64,000 bases of DNA from Actinomadura cremea (GCF_014648495.1 NZ_BMRF01000001.1:1-64000), one strand, 5' to 3'; positions 42,759 through 51,634 are shown, counted from the stretch's first letter. A program made the numbers and translations. The notes: generated from the letters alone by a model not told the origin.

Positions 42759-43576
42759 CCGGCGAACGACTCGCTCACGTCGTGGTCGCTGCGGGCGGCC
42801 TGGGGACTCGTGTCGCCCCTTGGGCCCGCTACCTGCCTAAGGAGTACCTCCCGGTCGGCGGGCGGCCCGGCATCGTCCACGTCCTGGAGGAGGCCGCCGA
42901 ACTCGGCCCCGCGCACGCCGTGGTCGTCTACCACCCCTACTACGAGGCGTTCGCGGCCTGGGCCCGCGAGAGCCTCGCCGTGTCCGGACGCGCCCGTTAC
43001 CTGGGCGCCGCTCGCCGGCCGCTCACCGAGAGCCCCGACGACCCGGCACCCGCCCATTCGAGAGTCGACCTGGTGCCGCAGCGCGGCCCCTACGGCGACC
43101 TCACCTCGGTTCTCAACGCCGCCGACCACCTCGGCGACCCCGACGAGTTGTTCGTCGCGTTCAGCGACAACCTCTACCCCGGCGCCCACGCCTTGCGCCG
43201 GCTCCGGGACCAGCCGCTGGCCCCGTGCGTCCTGGCACGGCCCTACCGGCCCGACCTCGCCGCGGCCCGGGGAGTGATCATCGTCGAGGCCCATCACATG
43301 GCCGGACTCGCCGAGAACCCCGACGCAGCAACCGCCCGCCGCTTGGAACAGCGATACGGCACGAAGAACCTGCTGCTGCTCGAGGGACGAGCGCGCCTCA
43401 CCCGCGACTTCGTCGACTACGCACGGCACCACAGTGCCTCCACGGGCGCAGAGCCCAAGCTCGCGCTGACCCTCGCGGCATACGCGCGGGCTCATCGGGT
43501 CGGTGTGGTCGTGACCGACCGGCCGGTCATCGACCTGGGCTCTCCGGCCGAGCCCGCTCTTCTCGCCACTCGGTGA
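42755..43576 (+). CDS. Sugar-phosphate nucleotidyltransferase-like protein
   Basis: 273 residues from the ATG at 42755. It starts with the nucleotide-binding loop HVVVAAGGLGTRVAPWARYL, and PKEYLPVGGRPGIVHVLEE follows with the expected Lys. VAFSDNLYPGAH carries the metal-binding Asp. This is the GalU/RmlA-type GT-A fold that makes NDP-sugars. Its C-terminal half is shorter than in typical GalU. It could act with the neighbouring NUDIX and sulfotransferase genes on a surface sugar, but that is inference. Confidence 0.75.
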   Translation: MTGERLAHVVVAAGGLGTRVAPWARYLPKEYLPVGGRPGIVHVLEEAAELGPAHAVVVYHPYYEAFAAWARESLAVSGRARYLGAARRPLTESPDDPAPAHSRVDLVPQRGPYGDLTSVLNAADHLGDPDELFVAFSDNLYPGAHALRRLRDQPLAPCVLARPYRPDLAAARGVIIVEAHHMAGLAENPDAATARRLEQRYGTKNLLLLEGRARLTRDFVDYARHHSASTGAEPKLALTLAAYARAHRVGVVVTDRPVIDLGSPAEPALLATR

Positions 43577-43864
43577 ACTTCTGGAAGTGCCCGAGGCGGC
43601 GCCGGACGCTCTACCCTCCAGGTGGGGCGTCCGGACTCCAACGTCCGCGGTGGCCGACTCCGGTGTGTTTTGGCGTGCACCGCACGACCCTCCGGCCCTC
43701 GCGCTGACAGTCCAGGCAGTGGAGGGTCTGGTGGCCCTGACTTGGCCCACGCCGACGGGCACGTGCACGGCGACCGACCGACGAGGTCCTCTCTCGGCCG
43801 AAGCTCATGCCTGAACGGGCAGGTATGTGGCATGCGGGCAGGATGGAGGGCACCTCGGTGCAGG
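43577..43864. other. Intergenic region, nothing recognised
   Basis: No gene is supported between the convergent nucleotidyltransferase and nuclease genes. No strong terminator hairpin was noticed. Confidence 0.45.
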
Positions 43865-44488
43865 TCAGCAGCGGTCCAGCATCTCCCCCAGCGCCGTCTT
43901 CTCCGCCGAGTCCATGGTAAGTCCGTACAGGTGTTTCACCTCGATCCACGACCGCGCGTACGTGCAGTGGAACGAGGTGAGCGGCGGCTTCCACTCGGCC
44001 GGGTCCTTGTCGCCCTTGCCCTGGTTCACGGTGTCGGTGACCGCCCACAGCTGCGAGCTGCTCAGGTCGTTGGCGAACGCGCGGCGGCGTTGCGTCGTCC
44101 AGGCCGAGGCGCCCGACCGCCATGCCTCGGCCAGCGCCACCATGTGGTCGATATCGATGTCGGACGCCTTGGTCCAGGTGGCGCCGTCGTACGGGCTCGT
44201 CCACGAGCCCGACGTCGGGTAGCAGTTCGAGCCGACCGTTACGTTCTGGCCGTCGCGCTTTAGCACGACCTCGCGGGTGTTGCAGTTGCTTCCCTGGTCG
44301 GACCAGTGCGGGAACTTGTCCCGGTCGTATCCGGTGTTCGTCCCTTCGGGCTCGACCTTCAGCGCGGCAAGCTGGGTGCGGGCCTGCTCCGCACCGGGCG
44401 GTGGCGGCGGGGCTGCGGATACGGCGGCCGTGCAGGACATGGTGGCGGCTGCGGCCAAAACGACGGACGACAGTGCGGGAACACGCAT
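43865..44488 (-). CDS. Secreted HNH-family (GmrSD-like) nuclease
   Basis: The ATG at 44488, with GGAG upstream, gives 207 residues. It has a signal peptide (MRVPALSSVVLAAAATMSCT, then AAVSAA). The domain carries GYDRDKFPHWSDQGSNCNTR, DIDIDHMVALAEAWRSGA with the catalytic Asp-His pair, ANDLSSSQLWAVTDTVNQ and YARSWIEVKHLYGL. This layout is common in secreted actinobacterial HNH proteins that digest external DNA or RNA. A frameshifted relative lies at 11020-11622. Cysteines at NCNTR and NCYPTSGSW may form a disulfide. Confidence 0.85.
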   Translation of the reverse strand: MRVPALSSVVLAAAATMSCTAAVSAAPPPPPGAEQARTQLAALKVEPEGTNTGYDRDKFPHWSDQGSNCNTREVVLKRDGQNVTVGSNCYPTSGSWTSPYDGATWTKASDIDIDHMVALAEAWRSGASAWTTQRRRAFANDLSSSQLWAVTDTVNQGKGDKDPAEWKPPLTSFHCTYARSWIEVKHLYGLTMDSAEKTALGEMLDRC

Positions 44489-44862
44489 GGGGTCTCCGTT
44501 CGGCGAGGGATGTGCCCGGGTCAGCATCGTCGATCACAACCAGCACGGTCCGCCGCTTCACGGATTCTCAGAGGCGCAGGCCACAGCCCTGTAGCTATGA
44601 CGCCACGGCCCCTCTAGCGCTCACCCACCACCCTCATGAGCTTTCGTTCAAGGTTGATCCAGAGTTCTGCTGTGCTGGGCAGCAACCCGGCGGCGCGATC
44701 TTCTCAGCCGGCGCCCCACCGCGCAGCCGACGTGATCAAGTTTCGAGCGTGACGCCTGATCAGGATGGTTGGTTGACGCGTCGTCCCCTGCTGGCCATCA
44801 CCGTCGGCTACCGGCCGGTCGCCAGTAGAACTGGTGCCTGAACCAACCACGGGGAGGCCCAT
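44489..44862. other. Intergenic region between divergent secreted-protein genes
   Basis: This 370-base stretch must hold the promoters of the HNH nuclease (leftward) and the lamin-tail protein (rightward). No gene or repeat was recognised in it. Confidence 0.45.
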
Positions 44863-45300
44863 GTGAAAAGAGTTCTCGCGACTGCGGCGGCCGCGGTGAC
44901 GGCGCTCGGGGCGATGGCGGTGCCGGCGGAGGCCGCGTCGCCGGTGCAGATCTACCGGGTGTACTTCGACTCGCCGGGCAAGGACACCAGGTCGAACTCG
45001 TCGCTGAACGGTGAGTGGGTGCAGCTGTACAACGCCACGTCCACGGCGCGGCAGCTGAAGGGTGTGAAGCTGCGGGACAAGACGGGCTACACCTACACGT
45101 TCGGGTCGTTCAAGCTGGGGGCCCGCAAGTCGGTGTACATCCACACGGGCAAGGGCTCGAACACGGCGACGCACCGGTACTGGGGCCGGACGGGGTACGT
45201 GTGGAACAACACCGGTGACAGCGCGTACCTGCTCTACCCGAGCGGCAAGACGGCCGACTCATGCTCCTGGTCGAGCACGGGGTCTTCGAAGTACTGCTGA
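44863..45300 (+). CDS. Secreted lamin-tail-domain (LTD) protein
   Basis: The GTG at 44863 has GGGGAGG upstream; 145 residues with a signal peptide ending AEA near 25. The mature part is one LTD domain: SSLNGEWVQLYNATSTARQL, then GVKLRDKTGYTYTFGSFKL, a Trp/Tyr-rich stretch and a Cys pair at the end (DSCSWSSTGSSKYC). Secreted LTD domains occur with nucleases and cell-surface proteins and probably bind nucleic acid or sugars. It sits next to a secreted nuclease on the opposite strand. A terminator follows. Confidence 0.82.
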   Translation: MKRVLATAAAAVTALGAMAVPAEAASPVQIYRVYFDSPGKDTRSNSSLNGEWVQLYNATSTARQLKGVKLRDKTGYTYTFGSFKLGARKSVYIHTGKGSNTATHRYWGRTGYVWNNTGDSAYLLYPSGKTADSCSWSSTGSSKYC

Positions 45301-45312
45301 CCCCTGCGGGCG

Positions 45313-45349
45313 CCCGGGCTCTCGGCGCGTGACAGCCAAGGAGCCCGGG
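45313..45349 (+). terminator. Stem-loop after the lamin-tail gene
   Basis: CCCGGGCTC (45313-45321) pairs exactly with GAGCCCGGG (45341-45349) around a 19-base loop, starting 13 bases after the stop. Confidence 0.6.
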
Positions 45350-45838
45350 ATCTCGGCCACCGCGTTTCCGCTCAGCTTCGGTCACGGCAGTCACGCCCTG
45401 AGCGCGGGACGAGTCGCGTCGACCAGAACGTACGCTGGCGGAACTCGAACCGGCACCAACCCGGCGGCACGCCGGACCGCACGGCCATGTTGGCGCGATA
45501 GGCGGCCGACTGGCCGGGGAGGGTGTTCCACGGCGGAGACAGGCTGATCCTTTATCCCGTCCACGGCCGCGCCCGGAACAAATGGCCCTCGTGCTGGCCA
45601 TGGCGACGGGAAAACGGTTTGAACTCCGGCCCCGACGACTGGGGTGCCACGGTGGACGTGTACAGGTTCGCCCCACAGCAACGTGGCCCAGGGGCGTGCA
45701 CGCAATCCGTGCATGGTTCAGTACGCCAGGGTGGCGATCGTGCGGTTTCCCTTCACAGCGGACATCGGATGCTTCCCAGGTAGGTAGGACGGCGGAGCGT
45801 GCGGCAGTCCTCGGCGACGGCCGTCAGCGTGTGCCTAC
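45350..45838. other. Intergenic region, nothing recognised
   Basis: No gene is supported here. A 9-bp inverted repeat (45780-45788 with 45834-45842) spans the end of the next gene, but its long loop makes it doubtful as a terminator. Confidence 0.45.
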
Positions 45839-46663
45839 CTACGGTTTCCTTCCGACTCCGCCGACGACGTCTCTAGCCTGCGGTGCCCCGGGGTGGCCGA
45901 GTTCGGGGCGCCATAGCGGTACGGGAACGATTCCCGGCTCGATCAACTGCAAGCCCTCGAAGAACCGGGCGATCTGCTCGGGGCTGCGCAGCCGGTAGGG
46001 CACGGCACCGGTCTCGTCGTAGCCTTGCTGCGCCCGGTTGAACTCCTCGTTGGTGTCGGCGCCATCGTTGAGGGCGAGGAAGCTTCCCGTGGGCAGCGCA
46101 TCCAGGAGTTGCGACACGATCGTGCGGGCTTGGTCGTGGTCGGTGATGTGGCCGAGGACGCCCATGAACAGCAGGCCGATCGGTTCGCTGAAGTCCAGCA
46201 GTTGCGTGGCCTGCTCGAGGATCCGGTCAGGTTCACGCATGTCGGCGTCGATGTAGTCGGTGGAGCCTTCCGGGGTCCCGACGAGGAGGGCATGGGCGTG
46301 GGCGAGGACGAGCGGATCGTTGTCGACGTAGACGACGCGGCATTCCCGCGCGAGGGTCTGGGCGACCTGGTGCGTGTTGTCCTCGGTGGGCAGGCCGGTG
46401 CCGACGTCGAGGAACTGCCGGATCCCCGCTTCGCCGACGAGGTACCGGATCGCGCGGCCGAGGAAGGCCCGTTCTGTTTGCGCCAGGTCGAAAATTCCAG
46501 GGAATAGGCGGGCGTAGTCGTCACCTGCCTGCTGATCGATGGCGAAGTTGTCCTTGCCTCCGAGCCAGTAGTTCCAGATGCGGGCCGAGTGCGGAACGCT
46601 GGTTTCGATCCCGCGCATGAGGTCTTTTTCGGCCTCAGCCAGGAACTCTTCGTCGCTCGCCAT
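45839..46663 (-). CDS. DUF574-type SAM-dependent methyltransferase
   Basis: The ATG at 46663 (MASDEEFLAEAEKDL) has GGAG upstream; 274 residues. It has the complete family signature RIWNYWLGGKDNFAIDQQAG, a canonical SAM motif FLDVGTGLPTEDN, VVYVDNDPLVLAHAHAL and an acidic YIDADMREPD. The C-terminal part (ARFFEGLQLIEPGIVPVPLW) is also typical. It is the intact member of the three DUF574 relatives in the window. Enzymes of this group are often near regulators; the next gene on this strand is a DUF5753-like regulator, separated by about 97 bases. Confidence 0.9.
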   Translation of the reverse strand: MASDEEFLAEAEKDLMRGIETSVPHSARIWNYWLGGKDNFAIDQQAGDDYARLFPGIFDLAQTERAFLGRAIRYLVGEAGIRQFLDVGTGLPTEDNTHQVAQTLARECRVVYVDNDPLVLAHAHALLVGTPEGSTDYIDADMREPDRILEQATQLLDFSEPIGLLFMGVLGHITDHDQARTIVSQLLDALPTGSFLALNDGADTNEEFNRAQQGYDETGAVPYRLRSPEQIARFFEGLQLIEPGIVPVPLWRPELGHPGAPQARDVVGGVGRKP

Positions 46664-46760
46664 GGGTGATCTCCAGGTCCAGGTCGCCTGCGCCAGCCCT
46701 CCCATCACATCAGATGCTTCGATTCATTGCACGGCTTGGCGACCTCCTGGCAGAGGCCGG

Positions 46761-47927
46761 TCAGAGGAGATCACGTAGAAAGCGAGCACTTTCGTGGGGC
46801 GGCAGCGCATCGATCAGGTATGTGGCGAAGACGGAAGTGAAGTAACTGACGTCACGATTATGAGTGGGGTAGAGCCCGTGCGCGCGCTGTTCAAGAAACA
46901 CCATGTCGTTGATATGGGATTCGGGGAACCTCATGATCGTGAGCGGGCCGTCCACAACAACGTTGCTGGCCCTGTCGGCTGGTATCACCTGGATGGTGAT
47001 GTTGCTCTGCTGCACCAGGCTCAGCAGGTGCCGCACCTGCGTCCGCAGCACCGGCCGGCTGCCCGGATCCGCATGGAGCACACGTTCATGGAGGATGATC
47101 CATAGCTTCGGCGCATCCGGGCGGTGCAGGATTTCCTGGCGGCACAGCCGCAGATCTACTCTGCGCTGCAGCTCATCCTCCGAGCAGTCGGGCAGCTCGC
47201 GGGCGATGACGAGCCGAGCGTATTCGCCGGTCTGCAGCAGACTGGGTATGCACAGTGGCGCATAAGTTCTGATCTCTGCCAGTTCCGGCTCTGCTGTTAC
47301 ATAGAGCTCGAACCAGTCCGGAACGACATCCCGATAGGCTCGCCAAGGTGCGTGGCGGCTACGCCTCCGCAATTCGTCGAAGAACTGATCATCGACGTCT
47401 CGCATGCTGCGCCGCCCCGGGGTGCCCGCCGAGGCTGCGGGCACCGGGAACCGGGGAAGGTTGAGGTCGGCTTCCCAGTCGCCTCGTGCCACTTCGCCGG
47501 AATCCGGCTCGACGCCCAGGACATCAGGGGTGCCGGCGGGTCGTCCGCCGACGTGCTGGACGCGTTGGCTCGGTACCACCAACTCGACCCGTGCAGCGTC
47601 CATGTGCCGGTGACGATCTCGCAGGTCGTCCAGTGTGAACATGCCGCCCGTATCGCGTTTCCTTTCTTCGGCCAACCGGTACAGGGTCGCCCACAGCGAC
47701 TCGAGCAGTTCCCACCTGGGGACCCGGCGGAGGGACTTGGTGAACAGGTTGTGAGCCGTTGAGTGCGGGACCTTCGTGACCGGGACGCCGCACACCCGAT
47801 GGCCGGATTCCTCGAGTTCCCGAGATTTGTTCTCGATTGCCTGATAGCTCACCTTTCCCACTATGCGGCGATTGTGCACCAGCACCCGGATCACTTCGTC
47901 GAAGTGGCGCATGCGAACTTTGTCCAT
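46761..47927 (-). CDS. Regulator-like protein with DUF5753-type C-terminal domain
   Basis: The ATG at 47927 has GAGGAGGG upstream; 388 residues. The C-terminal half has the DUF5753 pattern: DWFELYVTAEPELAEIRTYA, PSLLQTGEYARLVIA, ILHRPDAPKLWIILHERVLH, VVDGPLTIMRFPE and DMVFLEQRAHGLY. The N-terminal part (VIRVLVHNRRIVGKVSYQAI) has a helix-turn-helix-like segment but not the standard XRE form seen with DUF5753. Such proteins are abundant regulators in streptomycetes, often with a small DUF397 partner. None is evident nearby. Confidence 0.72.
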   Translation of the reverse strand: MDKVRMRHFDEVIRVLVHNRRIVGKVSYQAIENKSRELEESGHRVCGVPVTKVPHSTAHNLFTKSLRRVPRWELLESLWATLYRLAEERKRDTGGMFTLDDLRDRHRHMDAARVELVVPSQRVQHVGGRPAGTPDVLGVEPDSGEVARGDWEADLNLPRFPVPAASAGTPGRRSMRDVDDQFFDELRRRSRHAPWRAYRDVVPDWFELYVTAEPELAEIRTYAPLCIPSLLQTGEYARLVIARELPDCSEDELQRRVDLRLCRQEILHRPDAPKLWIILHERVLHADPGSRPVLRTQVRHLLSLVQQSNITIQVIPADRASNVVVDGPLTIMRFPESHINDMVFLEQRAHGLYPTHNRDVSYFTSVFATYLIDALPPHESARFLRDLL

Positions 47928-48219
47928 CTTGACCGTCCCTCCTCGGGGCATTGCGGACCCATGGAACCGGCATGATGCCACCTTCCCCCGGGACGGACCG
48001 GTCACATGACACATTTTACGGTTCGGGGTATACGCACCCCCAGGCACACGTCGATAGTGCATCGGGCGGTCAACCGTCATGACCCGGGAGCATCCCGGAT
48101 GAATCTCGGATGTACTGGACGGTAACTCTCGCGCATCCGAGGTCCATCCAGGGTTAAGCGTTCTCCGGTTATCGCCGGCGGCGAGCAGTCAGCGTGGTCC
48201 TCGCCCTCACCTGACCGCT
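47928..48219. other. Divergent promoter region
   Basis: This 290-base gap between divergent genes has an AT-richer patch at about 48008-48020. No gene was recognised. Confidence 0.4.
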
Positions 48220-48483
48220 GTGGAAGGCAGACTGTTGATCGACTACCGGACCGAACTGTCCGCGAACTCTTCTGGCTTTAACGAGCCCCAAATGGCCGGC
48301 GACCTGACCGTCGAGGACGCTTATCTGGCCCTCGCACTGGTCACAGTCTGGGCTCTACGCACTGGGCGGCCGCTACCGACGGTTCCCCTCAGCGAACTGA
48401 CAACCGCGGAACTGGAGCACTTTTGGACTGACGAGCAGATGCTATGCGAGGTCGACTCCAGCCATCCCTGCCCACACCATTGA
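48220..48483 (+). CDS. Small hypothetical protein
   Basis: The GTG at 48220 gives 87 residues, with a hydrophobic helix (DAYLALALVTVWALRTGRPL) and a C-terminal LTTAELEHFWTDEQMLCEVD. The start signal is weak. It could be a small regulatory or anti-factor-like protein; the family is not recognised. It lies about 115 bases before the cyclase-like gene in the same orientation. Confidence 0.5.
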   Translation: MEGRLLIDYRTELSANSSGFNEPQMAGDLTVEDAYLALALVTVWALRTGRPLPTVPLSELTTAELEHFWTDEQMLCEVDSSHPCPHH

Positions 48484-48598
48484 CATGGGGACGACCCTCG
48501 CGCGAGACGCATATAGGTAACATGACCCTGCCCTCATCCTCTCCATCGAAATCTGTAGCACGCATGCCCATCCGAACCGACCAAGTGAGTCCGCCCCC

Positions 48599-49168
48599 AT
48601 GAATACGACCCTGATCGCGCTCGACATTCCAAACTTCGGCGACAAGCGCCGCACCCACGACGTCCAACGCCTCCTGCGCCACAACATGTACAGCATGGTG
48701 GCCGAGTCGTTCGCCATGACCGGGCTGCCCTGGCAGGAGTGCCACCGCGAAGACCGCGGCGACGGCGCCTTGATCATCGCGCCGCCGACGGCACGGTCGT
48801 TCCACGCCCTCGACCCCCTGGCACATCACCTCGCCGCCCTGCTGCGCCGCGCCAACCGGCTCACCAACGACATCACTCGCCTTCGGCTGCGCATGGCCGT
48901 CCACAGCGGCGAAGTTCATCACGACGCACACGGAGTACTGGGCCACGCTGTGACCCATCTCTTCCGGCTGCTGGACGCTCCGGCGTTCAAACAGGCCATG
49001 AGCACCGCCCCAGACTCCGACCTCGGCATGCTGGTCTCCGACCACCTCTACTGCGCCGCCGTCGCCGACGACGCCGTCAACCAAGACGCATACTGCCTCC
49101 TGCGCGTGGACTGCAAGGAAACCCGCAACGTCAAGGCACACCTCTGGCTGCCGCCACGGCGCTGCTGA
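48599..49168 (+). CDS. Nucleotide-cyclase-homology (class III-like) protein
   Basis: 189 residues. The pattern follows the adenylyl/guanylyl cyclase fold. LIALDIPNFGDKRR carries the first metal Asp (9). HREDRGDGALIIAPP carries the second Asp (55) in the GD motif. RLRMAVHSGEVHHDAHGVLG resembles the lRiGIh-G segment, and AVTHLFRLLDAP the vNxAARL helix. Both metal-binding Asp positions are kept, but substrate-specifying residues cannot be assigned. No sensor domain is fused. Stand-alone cyclase-like proteins of this kind are common in actinobacterial conflict islands; enzyme activity is not shown. Confidence 0.62.
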   Translation: MNTTLIALDIPNFGDKRRTHDVQRLLRHNMYSMVAESFAMTGLPWQECHREDRGDGALIIAPPTARSFHALDPLAHHLAALLRRANRLTNDITRLRLRMAVHSGEVHHDAHGVLGHAVTHLFRLLDAPAFKQAMSTAPDSDLGMLVSDHLYCAAVADDAVNQDAYCLLRVDCKETRNVKAHLWLPPRRC

Positions 49169-49283
49169 GGACTTTCAATCGGCTCACTGCACTCGCGGGT
49201 CCCCTCCGATGCGAACGCGAGGGCGGGCGTTGTGGAGCAGGGCCCGACGGCCCATCCCCCGGGAAGTGTCCCTATGGGATTCG

Positions 49284-49652
49284 TCAAGCCGCTCGGGCGG
49301 CGGGTTTGCGTGTGGGCTGGTAGGACTGCTTGTCGCGGAGCATGGCGTAGATGACGTCTGAGCGGCGGCGGGCCAGGCAGATGAGGGCGGCGTTGTGTTT
49401 CTTGCCCTCGGCTCGTTTGCGGTCGTAGTAGGCCCTGCTCAGCGGGTCAGAGAGGGAGGCAAACGCGGACAGGAACATGGCGCGTTCAAGGGCCTTGTTG
49501 CCGCCTTTGGGTGGGTGTTCGCCCTTGATGAACGATCCGGAGCGGCGGGTGGCGGGCGCCAGGCCGACGTGGGCGGCCAGGTGCCCGGGAGTGGCGAACG
49601 CGGAGATGTCACCGATCTTCAGCAGGATCCCCGGACCGGGATCGAGGTCGAG
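49284..49652 (-). pseudogene. IS110-family transposase remnant (C-terminal part)
   Basis: The minus strand reads DPGPGILLKIGDISAFATPG then HLAAHVGLAPATRRSGSFIK, GGNKALERAMFLSAFASL and a basic tail ending KPAARAA. This is the conserved C-terminal (Transposase_20) domain of IS110 enzymes, about 120 residues. The N-terminal DEDD catalytic domain is missing; the Ser/Thr kinase gene abuts the break. It marks past insertion and rearrangement. Confidence 0.75.
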
Positions 49653-49669
49653 GTAATGATTTGTACGGG

Positions 49670-51055
49670 TCAGCGCTCGGGCACTTCCCATTCGGCGCGC
49701 TGGCCAGGAGGGCGTGGTGTCGTGTCCTCGCCGTAGACCTTCACCCGGACGGCGCCGCCGTCGGCGACGACGAGGCCCAATGGGGCGTCGTCGAATTCCA
49801 GGGTCATGCCGGCTGTGAGGGGGCCTTGAAAGATGACGCTGCCGGTGACGGGGTTCCGGACCGCTGCTTCCGTGGTGTCGGTCGCAACGATCACCAGGGG
49901 GACGTCCTCGTAGGGCTCCGATGACTGCGGCTGTGGCGGCTGCTGCGGCGGCTGCGAGTTGTAGAGGTGGTCCCAGGCGAGCCAGCCGCCGCCGGTCACA
50001 AGGGCCAGGCACACGGCTGCCACAAGTGCGGTGAAAGGTCTCCGCTGGAACAGGTACGAGCGGGATGCGCCTGCCGGATCGGGGATGCTCGCCCGGGCTG
50101 GGCGCCCTGGGCCACCCGGTGGATTGGGCATCGGGTGCTCTGGTGCCTTGTCCCCGGCGGCCGAGGGGTCGGCTGCGGACGAGGCCGGCCTGGCGCCATC
50201 GGTCATGCCCGCGGGTTGTCCGCGGGCGATCTGCGGCGGCGCGGTGTGCTGCCGCAGAGCGGTGGCGGTGTGGGCGGCGGTGGGCCGCCGGTCGGGGTCA
50301 ATGTGCATGAGGTCGCGCAGCAGGGGCTTGAGGAGACGGGCCCGGGTGGGGGCGGCGGGCTCGCCGCGGGAGACGGCCAGCAACAGCGCCGCGGTCGTGG
50401 TGCCGGTGAAGGCGGGGCGGCCCTCAACGGCGGCGTACAGGGTGGCGCCCAGGGACCAGACATCCGAGGCGGCTGTGGCCTCGCGATCGTTGACCTGCTC
50501 GGGAGCCATGTAGGCGGGGGAACCCAGCAGAGCGCCGCTGGCGGTCAGAGTGGTCTCTCCGGCGACGGCGGCGATCCCGAAATCGGTGACCACCGCCCGC
50601 GGGCCTTCCAGCAGGATGTTGGAGGGCTTGATGTCGCGGTGCACGATCTGCGCCTGATGCGCAGCCGCCAGCGCCTCAGCGATCTGCGCGCCGATCCGGG
50701 CGGCCCGCACCTCCTCCAGCGGGCCGTCGCCGCTGATGACCTCGGCCAGGGAAGGGCCCCGCACAAGTTCCATCACGATCCAGGGCAGGCCGTCCTCGCC
50801 GTGGAACTGGTCGTAGACGGTGATGACGCTGGGGTGCTTGAGCGCCCCTACCGCCCGCGCCTCCCGCTCCATACGCGCCACCAATTGCCCGCGCAGTCGG
50901 GCGTCGCCCCTCAGAGGAAGCTTGAGCTGCTTGAGCGCCACCTCCCGGCCGATGCGCTCATCGTGGGCACGCCAGACAGCGCCCATCCCGCCCTCGCCCA
51001 GCACCTCCACCAGCCGGTACCGGCCAGCCACGACTGTTCCCACATCCGATGTCAC
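49670..51055 (-). CDS. Membrane-anchored Ser/Thr protein kinase (PknB-like)
   Basis: A GTG at 51055 gives 461 residues, but the start is uncertain because no strong ribosome-binding site is visible. The kinase domain covers about 8-280: LGEGGMGAVWRAHDERIGRE with the P-loop, EVALKQL with the Lys, HRDIKPSNILL, TDFGIAAVAG and SPAYMAPEQ. A Pro-rich juxtamembrane region and one membrane helix (TALVAAVCLALVTGGGWLAW) follow. The small extracellular C-terminal domain (VPLVIVATDTTEAAVRN, MTLEFDDAPLGLVVA) may be a sensor. It is divergent from the ASCH/recombinase fossil. Confidence 0.88.
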   Translation of the reverse strand: MTSDVGTVVAGRYRLVEVLGEGGMGAVWRAHDERIGREVALKQLKLPLRGDARLRGQLVARMEREARAVGALKHPSVITVYDQFHGEDGLPWIVMELVRGPSLAEVISGDGPLEEVRAARIGAQIAEALAAAHQAQIVHRDIKPSNILLEGPRAVVTDFGIAAVAGETTLTASGALLGSPAYMAPEQVNDREATAASDVWSLGATLYAAVEGRPAFTGTTTAALLLAVSRGEPAAPTRARLLKPLLRDLMHIDPDRRPTAAHTATALRQHTAPPQIARGQPAGMTDGARPASSAADPSAAGDKAPEHPMPNPPGGPGRPARASIPDPAGASRSYLFQRRPFTALVAAVCLALVTGGGWLAWDHLYNSQPPQQPPQPQSSEPYEDVPLVIVATDTTEAAVRNPVTGSVIFQGPLTAGMTLEFDDAPLGLVVADGGAVRVKVYGEDTTPRPPGQRAEWEVPER

Positions 51056-51111
51056 AGCGGCACATAACCACACCGACACCGTTCTGGCACCCGCAGGCAG
51101 GGCGCTGGGCA

Positions 51112-51606
51112 AAAGATGTCGAGAACCGATCATGGATTCTTGGACACCCGGGCGTACTCGTCCACGCGGCTTTCGCCCGCAAGGAAGAATGCGCCCGCAT
51201 CGATGCCGCCGATCTGGCGCTGACCGCCCCCACCGGGGCGCTGCGGCTGCACGGCAAGAGCGATCAGGTCCGCACCGTCCCCCTCCCCGCCGTCGCTCGC
51301 ACCCGGCTGGCGGCGTGGCTGGACGAGCGCCGCGACGACGGGCCGCTGTGGACCGGGCAGCGCGGCCCCCTCACCATCTCCGGCATCGTCCAGGCCGTCC
51401 TGGCCGCCGGCGCCGCCGCCGGGATCGCGGGGCTGCGCCCGCACCGGCTCCGCCACACCTTCGCCACCCGCCTCCGGGAGGGCGGACCCGACCCCGCTCA
51501 GATCCAGGCCCTGCTCGGCCACGCCTCCCTGGACACCACCGCCCGCTACTTCCGCTCCGGCACCGCCGAACAAGCCGCCGTGATCGAACGCTTCTTCGCC
51601 CCGTGA
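51112..51606 (+). pseudogene. ASCH-domain fragment joined to a tyrosine-recombinase C-terminus
   Basis: One open frame carries two unrelated family pieces. Near the start, HPQAGRWAKDVENRSWILGH then PGVLVHAAFARKEE matches the core of the ASCH domain (KDVENRSW). From about 51193 the frame continues as a tyrosine recombinase: RIDAADLALT, HGKSDQVRTVPL with the Lys, RPHRLRHTFATRLREGG with the HxxR, and LLGHASLDTTARYF with His and Tyr. The recombinase lacks its N-terminal half and its first catalytic Arg, and the ASCH domain lacks both ends. A deletion probably fused two genes. Confidence 0.7.
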
Positions 51607-51634
51607 CATCGCCGGGCTTCCCGGAGGGGCCCGG

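Noticed and set aside
45425-45465. T-loop-like string (minus strand GGTTCGAGTTCC) suggesting a tRNA
   Set aside because: The flanks do not pair into a T-stem and no acceptor, D or anticodon arm can be formed.
45780-45842. 9-bp inverted repeat at the end of the DUF574 gene
   Set aside because: The loop is 45 bases long and the right arm lies within the stop codon region, so a terminator call is not justified.
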